Source: Brevibacillus reuszeri (GTDB taxonomy: Bacteria > Bacillota > Bacilli > Brevibacillales > Brevibacillaceae). From it: a DNA stretch of 64,000 bases. The notes beneath the pieces are model-generated. The model was not told the DNA's origin and made no database searches. It worked only from the letters and a program-made list of their open reading frames with translations. Below, in pieces: positions 57,349 through 64,000 of this stretch. The translations under genes and the position numbers were made by a program. The stretch spans positions 1 to 64,000 of the forward strand of contig NZ_BEXF01000005.1 in NCBI RefSeq assembly GCF_002897295.1, given 5' to 3'. Numbering within the stretch: position 1 is the first letter of the stretch; each line of letters opens with the position of its first letter.

Positions 57349-59235
57349 ATGTTTTCCCCTTCGCAATTGATTCAATCTGTCATGCAGCGATCTTCTATTC
57401 AAACGCCAAAGCCAGTGGAGCTTACCCCAGGTCAAGTATTTAAAGGGACTGTCATTAAGCAGTATCCGGACAATATGGCTCTTGTTCAAATTGGCGGGCT
57501 GCAGGTTCAGGCAAAAATGGAAGCAAATCTTGAGCCTGGACAAAAAGCGTGGTTGCAGGTGCAGCCATCGTCTGATGTTGTGACCTTAAAGGTTTTGGAA
57601 ACAACACCAGAAGGGGCTGGCAAAGAGGCAACGCTGGAGGGCTTAATGCGGTCATTAGGGCTTCCGGAGACAAAAGAGAGAGAAGCAATCGTTTCTGCTC
57701 TATTGAATGCCAATTTGCCTGTAAACAAGGAAACGGTACAAGCATTTACGGCGGTAGCGCAGCGTCTGGGGATGGACGATGCTACGATAGAGGCATTCAT
57801 GCTCGCTGCAAAGCGAAATCTTCCTCTCACGCCAGATACAGTGGCAGGACTCAAAACATTTATGTCTGCGAAGCCGATCGACCAAGTGATTCAACATTTT
57901 CAGCAGCAAGCCTCTCTCTTTTTGGATAATGACGGTCCAGCTACGCCACTCCCTGGTGGATCTATCCGAAATGATCAGGCAACGGTCATGAACAATAATC
58001 TTCGGCAGGTCGTTAGTCAGTTAAAAGAGAGACTGGCTGCGCTCCCAGTACTGGTTTCAGGACAGAGTGAGACCAACGTAGCAGAGCAAACGCAGCTGAT
58101 CAACAGGCCAAATGCGCCAACCCCTCCTGGTCAGAATGCAGTCACAACGGGAACGGGAAACACACTGCCTGCTTCGAGCAATCAAGCGACAGCAGGAGTT
58201 GTTACCGGAAATCCAGTGTCAGGGGTAGCGAAGGAGTCAGTATCCGGCAATCAACAAATCCAGGCGAAAGCAAATGATTCTCTGCAGCAAAATGTGAACC
58301 TACAAAATAATGTAAACCAAGCTGGAGCTTCTGCCAGTACGCCTGCTCCTGGAAGTGCGCTTGGCCAAGGAATGGCAGGGAGAGGGCCTACAGGGTTTGA
58401 ACAGGCGAATCAGCCGCTGACAAATGCTAGCGGTACGCGTCAGAGCCCGGAGCTACAGCAGGCGTTAGGTTTGGGGAATGCTGAATCGATAAAGCCGGTT
58501 ATCACTGAAACGGTGAAAGCAAATTTGCCTGTTCAAGGAAATGGTCAATCAGCAGCGCCACCAGCTTCTGTAGCAGGGACGCCCTCAAATCCGATTGCCG
58601 AGCTGTTTCGCCAGCTGGGGTTGGGACATGAGCGAGGCATCATGGGACAGACACTTTCTGGGGGGGCTCTAGAAGCTGGAGTTCACAAGCAGCTAGAATC
58701 AGTAAAGTCCTTATTGCTGCAAATCTCCCAGGCACCACCGCAAAGCGTTCCGCATGCATTGAGAGAAGCAGCGGATCAAATGCTGCAGCAGGTCACTGGA
58801 CAGCAGCTCATGATGCTTCAACCATCAAACCAGGCCTTGTCTCAAATCGTTTTGCAGATCCCAATACGCACAGATCAAGGCGATGATACAGCCTTTGTAC
58901 AGATTGAATCCAAGAAAAAAGATGGTGGCCAAGTAGACGCTGAGAATTGTCGCTTGTTTTTCCATCTGGAGCTGAAATCGATGGGGACAACGATGATTGA
59001 TGTAAGCATCGTCAATCGGATCGTCAATCTCCAGATTTTCAATGATGCTCCGTGGGTGGAGCCTTTGATCTCGGGGATGAAAGACAGCTTTGCGGTGCAG
59101 CTACAAGACGTGGGATATCATCTGTCTGCCATGCGCGTGCAGCCTGTCCCGGATGAGCGTAGCCGAATCGCCAGTCAATCTGGGGCGAAACGGACAGCAC
59201 TCACCGACTATAAAGGAGTGGACCTGCGCGTATGA
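57349..59235 (+). CDS. ylqG: YlqG-like protein with FliK-like C-terminal domain
   Basis: 628 residues. The N-terminal part (about 20-190) has two small beta and helical domains, the centre (about 200-410) is a low-complexity Gln/Asn/Ala/Pro-rich linker without Cys, and the C-terminus (about 415-615) resembles the hook-length-control FliK C-domain (paired strands in LFFHLELKSMGTTMIDVSIV and the final amphipathic helices). It follows rnhB and overlaps the FlhB-like gene by 4 nt. In B. subtilis the homologous gene ylqG is of unknown role. No flagellar operon is nearby. Confidence 0.8.
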   Translation: MFSPSQLIQSVMQRSSIQTPKPVELTPGQVFKGTVIKQYPDNMALVQIGGLQVQAKMEANLEPGQKAWLQVQPSSDVVTLKVLETTPEGAGKEATLEGLMRSLGLPETKEREAIVSALLNANLPVNKETVQAFTAVAQRLGMDDATIEAFMLAAKRNLPLTPDTVAGLKTFMSAKPIDQVIQHFQQQASLFLDNDGPATPLPGGSIRNDQATVMNNNLRQVVSQLKERLAALPVLVSGQSETNVAEQTQLINRPNAPTPPGQNAVTTGTGNTLPASSNQATAGVVTGNPVSGVAKESVSGNQQIQAKANDSLQQNVNLQNNVNQAGASASTPAPGSALGQGMAGRGPTGFEQANQPLTNASGTRQSPELQQALGLGNAESIKPVITETVKANLPVQGNGQSAAPPASVAGTPSNPIAELFRQLGLGHERGIMGQTLSGGALEAGVHKQLESVKSLLLQISQAPPQSVPHALREAADQMLQQVTGQQLMMLQPSNQALSQIVLQIPIRTDQGDDTAFVQIESKKKDGGQVDAENCRLFFHLELKSMGTTMIDVSIVNRIVNLQIFNDAPWVEPLISGMKDSFAVQLQDVGYHLSAMRVQPVPDERSRIASQSGAKRTALTDYKGVDLRV

Positions 59236-59522
59236 GTCACTCAACCACTCCGGAAGGGAAGCGAATACAGGCCGTTGCCCTCAAGTATCAGGCTGGTACG
59301 ATGGATGCTCCCAAAGTTGTAGCCAAAGGAAAAGGATACGTTGCTGAAAACATGCTCAAAACTGCGAAGGAACATGCAATTCCGATCCAGGAAGATCCAT
59401 CGCTGGTGGAAGTACTGGGTAAGCTCGATTTGGACCAGCAAATTCCACCAGAGCTCTATCAGGTAGTCGCCGAGATTCTTGCCTTTGTGTATCGTTTGGA
59501 CAAAGGAGGCGGCAAAGGGTGA
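59232..59522 (+). CDS. ylqH: FlhB C-terminal-domain homologue (YlqH), lacking the cleavage motif
   Basis: 96 residues equal to the cytoplasmic domain of type III export switch proteins FlhB/EscU (AVALKYQAGTMDAPKVVAKG at about 13-32 and a helix with IPIQEDPSLVEVLGKLDLDQQIPPELYQVVAEIL). The Asn-Pro-Thr-His autocleavage motif that should precede AVALKY is replaced by KRIQ, and there is no membrane domain. Coupled by ATGA overlap to the FliK-like gene, it is a likely interaction partner of that protein, as FlhB and FliK interact in flagella. Confidence 0.88.
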   Translation: MSHSTTPEGKRIQAVALKYQAGTMDAPKVVAKGKGYVAENMLKTAKEHAIPIQEDPSLVEVLGKLDLDQQIPPELYQVVAEILAFVYRLDKGGGKG

Positions 59523-59890
59523 CTGACCAACGACGCGCTCTCGGTCAAAAAGGCGAGCAAATGGCTGAAGAATTTTTGGAGCAAAAGGGCTATGAAATCA
59601 TCAGTCGCAATGCACGCACGAGGCGAGGAGAAATCGATTTGATTGCGATGGATGGCTCCACACTTGTATTTGTAGAGGTTCGGACTAGAGCGAGTCATGC
59701 ATATGGAACTGCGCTTGAATCAGTGACATGGCGAAAGAGGCAAAAATTGCGTGAGCTAGCCTTGGAATATTTGCAGTCATGGGAAGGGTATGTACCTTCC
59801 TTTCGCTTTGATGTCATTGCTGTCGAGCGTGCGGATCGAGGCAAAAGCGAGGCAGCGTATCACATCCAGCATGTTGAACATGCTTTTTAG
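59519..59890 (+). CDS. YraN/UPF0102 family putative endonuclease
   Basis: 123 residues of the UPF0102 family with a Holliday-junction-resolvase-like restriction-endonuclease fold. The active-site pattern is RTRRGEIDLIAMDGSTLVFVEVRTR (about 34-58), giving the E...D...ExK-like set, although Arg stands where many homologues have Lys in FVEVK. The GTG start overlaps the ylqH stop by 4 nt, so the three last genes of this operon are translationally chained. Function unproven. Confidence 0.9.
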   Translation: MTDQRRALGQKGEQMAEEFLEQKGYEIISRNARTRRGEIDLIAMDGSTLVFVEVRTRASHAYGTALESVTWRKRQKLRELALEYLQSWEGYVPSFRFDVIAVERADRGKSEAAYHIQHVEHAF

Positions 59891-60041
59891 CCAGCTTTTT
59901 CTATACGTTACAAAGGATGTTTTCCTTAAAAAAGGGCGCAGGAGTATTTGTTTATTGGGGATATGTCTACAGCAACCGCCTTGCAAGCGGCGTATGATGT
60001 ACTGTACTCGACGCGATGAAACTCCTCCAAGCATCAACATT

Positions 60042-60074
60042 CGCCTTCTGGCAGTTGCCAGGAGGCTTTTTTTT
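60042..60074 (+). terminator. terminator of the rnhB-ylqGH-yraN operon
   Basis: CGCCTTCTGGCA pairs with TGCCAGGAGGC around GT, followed by eight T. Confidence 0.9.
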
Positions 60075-60109
60075 GTTTGACGTATAGAAATTTATAAGAG
60101 TGACGCTTA

Positions 60110-60175
60110 TGATTTCCGGAACGCATGGAAACTTTCCGCTAAAACGCGGTCGCTCTCGTTGAGAGTGCCTCGATA
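60110..60175 (+). ncRNA. candidate structured leader RNA, class unknown
   Basis: Three consecutive hairpins: TTTCC/GGAAA (9-nt loop), CCGC/GCGG (loop TAAAAC) and CTCTC/GAGAG (loop GTT), 135-200 nt upstream of the Ig-like protein start. I compared it by eye with the c-di-GMP, c-di-AMP, Mn, SAM and TPP riboswitch cores and found no match. Confidence 0.3.
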
Positions 60176-60315
60176 GATGTTTTCTTATCGCTAACCTGAT
60201 TCAAAACATTTGCCGATAATAAAAACAAATGTTTTTCAAAAAAACTTGGATTTTCATGTGACATTTTTCCATTTCGTTCGTCAAAGTAAGTATAGGAATC
60301 CATTTGGAGGTAATT

Positions 60316-62169
60316 ATGAAGAAAAATACGTTAATGAAAAACGTGACCTTGGCGGTTGCGACTATTTTCACTGTACAGTTTTCTGCCACAGGATTTGCGT
60401 CTGCACAGACTGTGAATCCGATCACAGTGGGAGCTTCTGGCATTGTTGCAAAAGCTTATTCAGAAGGACTTCAAACAGAGTATTCAGAGATAAAGCTATC
60501 GTCAGGAGATTCTGAGACAATCAAGCTGACGTATGACGGTCGGACTCTCGACAACTCGCGAGCAGATTGGGATACCACTGATTCTTCTATTGCTCATGTA
60601 AGGAACGGTGTGATTACAGGGAAGAACGCAGGTACTGCCTATGTCATCGCGTCCTATGACGATGACTTTGTCTATATTATTGTCAATGTTTCAAAAGACG
60701 GAAGCCTCAAGGCAGATATCGATAGCATCTCGCTGAAAAAAGGCGATGACAAAACAATTACGTTGAAATATAACAACAAAACGATTTCTGGCTACGATGC
60801 AACATGGACGACGTCCAATACAGCTGTAGCAACCGTCAGGAATGGTGTCATTACAGCTAATGCTTCCGGAACAGCAACCATTACTGCCAAGTACAACGGG
60901 CAATCTGTGAAGATTACAGTAAAAGTGAATGCCGATTCCACAGACGGCTTGAAAGCAAGTGATACAAAACTCTCGTTAAGCTCTGGTGATAAAGAAACCA
61001 TTACCTTAACGTATGACGGAGATAAGATTGCCGGGTCAAAAGCAACATGGAAAACGTTCAATACGGCAGTTGCTACTGTAAACGATGGAGTAATTACTGC
61101 TAATAATAAAGGAACAACCAAGATCAGAGCTGAGTACAAAGGCTCCAAGGTTGATATTGAAGTAACCGTTGATGGCTCTGATACCAAGAGTAAGCTTAAA
61201 GCGGATGAAACCAAAGTCAGCTTGAAAAAAGGCAAAAAAGAAACAATCTATCTAACCTATGACGGCAGCAGCATCTCCGGATCAAAAGCGACATGGAAAA
61301 CGTCTAATTCATCCGTTGCAACAGTAGATGATGGAGTAATTACAGCTAAAGGTAAAGGGACAGCAACAATCACTGCAACGTATAAATCAGAATCCGTAAA
61401 AATTGAGGTAAAAGTCGATACGACAGACTCCTCTGACGGGCTCGAAGCAGATGAGACCAAGATCAACTTGAAAAAAGGGAAAAAAGAAACGATCCGTCTC
61501 ACCTATAATGGCAGCAGCATCTCTGGATCAAAAGCGACATGGAAAACGTCCAAGTCTTCAGTTGCAACAGTAGATGACGGAGTAATTACAGCCAAAGACA
61601 AAGGTACAGCAACAATCACTGCATCGTATAAATCTGAAACGGTAAAAATTGAGGTCAGAGTCGATTCAACTGGTTCTTCCGACTCTCTTGAGGCATCTAA
61701 GAGCAAGCTGAACATGAGCAAGGGCGATAAAGAAACAATCAAACTGACCTACGATGGCCGCTCTATTTCTAATTCAAAAGCTTCCTGGAGCACATCTAAA
61801 TCTTCTGTTGCAAATGTTAATGATGACGGAGTAATTACAGCAAAAGCGAAAGGTACAGCGACTATTACGGCCAAGTACAAAGGCGAAGAGGTTGAAATTG
61901 AGGTCAATGTAGATGGCAAAGGTTCGAGCTCAGATGGTCTGGAAGCTGATGTGACCAGCCTGACGCTCAGTAAAGGGGACAGAGAAACGATCGAGCTCCT
62001 CTACAACAACAAATCAGTCCCAGGTTCCAAGGCTGAATGGAGCTCTTCCAAAACCTCTGTTGCAACTGTAAATGAAAATGGTCGTGTAACTGCCAAAGGT
62101 AAAGGTACAGCGCAGATCACTGCTGAGTACAAGGGTGAAAAAGTAAAAATTAAAGTAACGGTAGAATAA
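60316..62169 (+). CDS. secreted protein with seven bacterial Ig-like (Big_2) repeats
   Basis: 617 residues. A Sec signal peptide (basic MKKNTLMKN, hydrophobic core, likely cleavage after FASA near residue 32) is followed by seven repeats starting near residues 56, 136, 216, 297, 379, 461 and 545. Each carries a W-x-T-S-x-x-x-V-A-x-V-x-x-G-V-I-T-A core. There is no LPXTG, SLH or choline-binding anchor, so it is secreted or held by other means. The middle repeats are nearly identical and keep an 82-residue period. GGAGGT precedes ATG at 60316. Likely adhesion or envelope role, inferred from the domains only. Confidence 0.9.
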   Translation: MKKNTLMKNVTLAVATIFTVQFSATGFASAQTVNPITVGASGIVAKAYSEGLQTEYSEIKLSSGDSETIKLTYDGRTLDNSRADWDTTDSSIAHVRNGVITGKNAGTAYVIASYDDDFVYIIVNVSKDGSLKADIDSISLKKGDDKTITLKYNNKTISGYDATWTTSNTAVATVRNGVITANASGTATITAKYNGQSVKITVKVNADSTDGLKASDTKLSLSSGDKETITLTYDGDKIAGSKATWKTFNTAVATVNDGVITANNKGTTKIRAEYKGSKVDIEVTVDGSDTKSKLKADETKVSLKKGKKETIYLTYDGSSISGSKATWKTSNSSVATVDDGVITAKGKGTATITATYKSESVKIEVKVDTTDSSDGLEADETKINLKKGKKETIRLTYNGSSISGSKATWKTSKSSVATVDDGVITAKDKGTATITASYKSETVKIEVRVDSTGSSDSLEASKSKLNMSKGDKETIKLTYDGRSISNSKASWSTSKSSVANVNDDGVITAKAKGTATITAKYKGEEVEIEVNVDGKGSSSDGLEADVTSLTLSKGDRETIELLYNNKSVPGSKAEWSSSKTSVATVNENGRVTAKGKGTAQITAEYKGEKVKIKVTVE

Positions 62170-62187
62170 CACACTCATCAAGAGCGA

Positions 62188-62233
62188 GAAGCCCATCAAA
62201 TCATGACCAAGTGATTCGAAGGGCTTCTTTTTT
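62188..62233 (+). terminator. terminator after the Ig-like protein gene
   Basis: GAAGCCC pairs with GGGCTTC, AATCA/TGATT forms an inner stem, and six T follow. Confidence 0.85.
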
Positions 62234-62331
62234 CATGATGTAGTCCAGAGAGTTACGATATGGTCAAAATGGGAGCTTCACGATAAAGTAGGGGAGGTAA
62301 AGGTGAATCCTCGCAAGGAAGAAGGCAGCCT

Positions 62332-62787
62332 ATGGTTTTTTATCTCATCTCCATTTTGGTGATCATCGCAGACCAGCTATCTAAATATTTGATCCGTCTA
62401 TACCTCCCTGTTGGAGAGACCATGTATGTATGGGGCATTTTGCTTGAGCACTACGAAAATGCAGGAATGGCATTCAGCTTGTTCCAGGGTTATGCTCGTT
62501 TGTTCGCCGTAGCCGCTGTGCTTTTCGTAACAGCCGTAATTTACTATCGGAAGAAGACAGAAGAGAAGCACTTTGTAATGGAATTGGGTCTTGGTTTTTT
62601 GGTAGGAGGTGCAGTAGGGAATGCGATCGATCGGATTTTATTTGGACGAGTTACCGATTTTATAGTGTCTTCCTCCGGCAATGGCATCCTGAACTTTGCG
62701 GATCATGCGATTAATATTGGAATTGTGTTCCTGTTTTTAAATGCGGGAGTTGGTTACGTAAAACGTTTTAAGAATAAGAGAACGTAA
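62332..62787 (+). CDS. lspA: lipoprotein signal peptidase (signal peptidase II)
   Basis: 151 residues with four membrane helices. All five conserved boxes are present: DQLSKYLI (about 13-20), ENAGMAFSLF (about 43-52) and the two catalytic Asp in GNAIDRILFGRVTDFI (about 97-112) and NFADHAINIG (about 120-129). It cleaves the signal peptide before the lipidated Cys after Lgt acts. It stands alone rather than next to ileS or rluD, the usual Firmicutes context, so it could be an additional copy. AAGGAAGAAGG precedes the ATG. Confidence 0.94.
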   Translation: MVFYLISILVIIADQLSKYLIRLYLPVGETMYVWGILLEHYENAGMAFSLFQGYARLFAVAAVLFVTAVIYYRKKTEEKHFVMELGLGFLVGGAVGNAIDRILFGRVTDFIVSSSGNGILNFADHAINIGIVFLFLNAGVGYVKRFKNKRT

Positions 62788-62847
62788 ATATGGATTTCGC
62801 CAGGCAAGCATCGTGATTAATGCCTAAAACGATAGGAGGGGGCTTGG

Positions 62848-63417
62848 GTGGAGAACCAAGTACTATTTGAGACTTTCCCGATTTTAGAAACAGACAGATT
62901 AATCCTGCGACAGCCTGAGACAATTGACCTGCCGCTCATTTTAGACATGCTGTCAAATGAAGAAGTTGCTAGGTATATCGGCTTTCCAACCTTTCAAACG
63001 ATGGCTGAAGCAGAAAACGAATTGGGCTGGTACCAAGCACTTTTTAGAGAAAAGCAGGGAATTAGGTGGGCCATAACAGATAGGCAATCGGGTAAATTCA
63101 TTGGTAGCTGCGGCTTCAAAAATTATCAAGCAGTCCACAATAAAGCCGAGATCGGATACGATTTAATGTATTCGTGGTGGAACAAAGGAATCATGACTGA
63201 AGCAATTCGCCCGATCATTGAGTATGGCTTCACGCACATGAAACTAAATCGAATAGAGGCAGAAGCAGACACGAGAAATACAGCTTCGATACATTTACTT
63301 CAAAAAGTCGGCTTCCAGGTAGAGGGCATTTCTCGGGAGTCTGAATTTGAAAACGGTATGTATATTGATCTAGTGAAATTGGGGCTTTTGCGCAGGGAAT
63401 ATGCAGGTTATGTATAA
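62848..63417 (+). CDS. GNAT family N-acetyltransferase (RimJ/RimL type)
   Basis: 189 residues. Starts ETDRLILRQPETIDLPLI, the usual N-terminus of ribosomal-protein-type acetyltransferases, and has the acetyl-CoA-binding half EIGYDLMYSWWNKGIMTEAIRPIIEYGF (about 109-136) and ASIHLLQKVGFQVEG. The GTG start at 62848 follows AGGAGGGGG. The substrate is unknown; it may modify a protein N-terminus or a small molecule. Monocistronic. Confidence 0.9.
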   Translation: MENQVLFETFPILETDRLILRQPETIDLPLILDMLSNEEVARYIGFPTFQTMAEAENELGWYQALFREKQGIRWAITDRQSGKFIGSCGFKNYQAVHNKAEIGYDLMYSWWNKGIMTEAIRPIIEYGFTHMKLNRIEAEADTRNTASIHLLQKVGFQVEGISRESEFENGMYIDLVKLGLLRREYAGYV

Positions 63418-63468
63418 GCTCAAATAGTGTCGATTCATAACGCTCCTTTAGAAACAATAACTAACTGG

Positions 63469-63505
63469 AAAAAGGACAGACCGTGTAATTGCTGGCTGTC
63501 CTTCC
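63469..63505 (-). terminator. terminator of the chromate-transporter-family gene
   Basis: On the minus strand AAGGACAG pairs with CTGTCCTT, followed by TTTTTCC. Confidence 0.7.
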
Positions 63506-63603
63506 TCTATTTGTCATGATGATTCCTAGAATGGTAATATACCTCGCCAGCAAAATGACCATGTCAGGATCAGGCGCCGCGGCACTATTTCGATACATTC
63601 CTT

Positions 63604-64000
63604 TTACCAGTTCGAGTTTATTTGAGTAATTCCTCCGAGAATACCCGTCAGAACCATGAGCAGGATCGGGTTCATCTTCCATTTTCTCAAAACAAACAAA
63701 GAGCCTGCAAAGACTGCTATCGCAATCCAGTCCACATCAGCAACCATGCTTATTGTAGATGTCCCAAAAAACGTCAATAACAATATCGTTGCAGCAGCGG
63801 AAATAATAAGCCCAAGAGAAGCCGATCTCAGGCCATTCAAAGCTTCTATCACATAGATCGATTCATTGTGTCTTTGGAAAAAGCGATACAGCAATATAGA
63901 AATGCCGACACCTGAAATTACACAGCCGAACGTTGCGATTATGGCACCGGGAATCCCTGCAATCTGAAAGCCAACAAAAGTGGAGGCGCTTACCGCTAGC
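63604..64000 (-). CDS. chromate transporter family protein (CHR), 3' part, cut by the window edge
   Basis: The reading frame stays open to position 64000, so the start lies outside the window; about 131 C-terminal residues are visible. They contain STFVGFQIAGIPGAIIATFG near the edge, a hydrophobic pattern and a loop typical of CHR transporters, then NGLRSASLGLIISAAATILLL and a final pair of helices. Half-size CHR proteins usually work as two adjacent genes, and the partner would be expected upstream, beyond the right edge. The substrate may be chromate or another oxyanion. Confidence 0.8.
   Translation of the reverse strand, partial: LAVSASTFVGFQIAGIPGAIIATFGCVISGVGISILLYRFFQRHNESIYVIEALNGLRSASLGLIISAAATILLLTFFGTSTISMVADVDWIAIAVFAGSLFVLRKWKMNPILLMVLTGILGGITQINSNW

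Larger units (their letters stand above)
59891..60315. other. 425-bp region: operon terminator and candidate structured leader
   Basis: Left part: about 150 nt of non-coding or decayed sequence, with a tiny open frame (59963-60019) lacking a good ribosome site, then the operon terminator. Right part: three adjacent short hairpins (60113-60172) and an AT-rich segment before the Ig-like protein gene. Confidence 0.5.

Noticed and set aside
59963-60019. 18-codon frame after the yraN gene
   Set aside because: Poor ribosome spacing and very short, right before the operon terminator.
60090-60200. c-di-GMP or c-di-AMP riboswitch upstream of the Ig-like protein
   Set aside because: The conserved core sequences of those classes are not present; only generic hairpins are seen.

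Overview
The window reads as chromosome of an endospore-forming, low-to-moderate G+C Gram-positive bacterium. Spore germination receptor genes, the sporulation gene ylbJ, a TPP riboswitch and the conserved order coaD-ylbJ-ylbK-ylbL-ylbN-rpmF and fapR-plsX-fab-rnc-smc-ftsY-ylxM-ffh-rpsP-khpA-ylqD-rimM-trmD-rplS-lepB-rbgA-rnhB-ylqG-ylqH all point to Bacillales. The fabH and fabF genes inside the fap cluster and the general protein style suggest a Brevibacillus/Paenibacillus-type organism, most likely Brevibacillus. That genus call is inference.

Layout. At 0-0.13 kb is the 3' end of a group II intron, cut by the window edge. At 0.15-3.2 kb are a type III polyketide synthase with its methyltransferase partner (both minus) and an MFS exporter. 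At 3.4-8.2 kb are a diguanylate cyclase, a DUF47-Pit phosphate uptake pair, a small unknown gene, lgt and a stand-alone LigD-type polymerase. At 8.2-13.3 kb is a tricistronic-plus-one spore germinant receptor operon (A-C-D-B order) behind a textbook sigma-G promoter, followed by two small membrane/coiled-coil proteins on the other strand. At 13.5-22.1 kb is an accessory region: a TetR regulator, a BCCT transporter, an amidohydrolase, a Rieske protein, an oligopeptide-type binding lipoprotein and an M14 peptidase. Three of its promoters share one palindromic operator.

At 22.1-28.7 kb are an ATP-dependent DNA ligase, a DUF1904 protein, thiC under a TPP riboswitch, a CDF metal exporter and Ku. 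With the LigD-type polymerase at 7.2 kb, these give all parts of bacterial NHEJ, but split over three separate genes. At 29-34.4 kb is the rsmD-coaD-ylb-rpmF block. At 34.5-38 kb a DeoR regulator and a three-gene ABC-2 exporter interrupt the conserved order.

At 38-60 kb is a long housekeeping run for fatty-acid and phospholipid synthesis, RNA processing, chromosome condensation, SRP targeting, ribosome maturation, tRNA methylation and protein secretion. It ends with an orphan FliK-like/FlhB-like pair and YraN. At 60-64 kb are a secreted protein with seven bacterial Ig-like repeats behind a possibly structured leader, lspA, a GNAT acetyltransferase and the edge-truncated 3' part of a chromate-transporter-family gene. 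I saw no rRNA, tRNA or CRISPR array.
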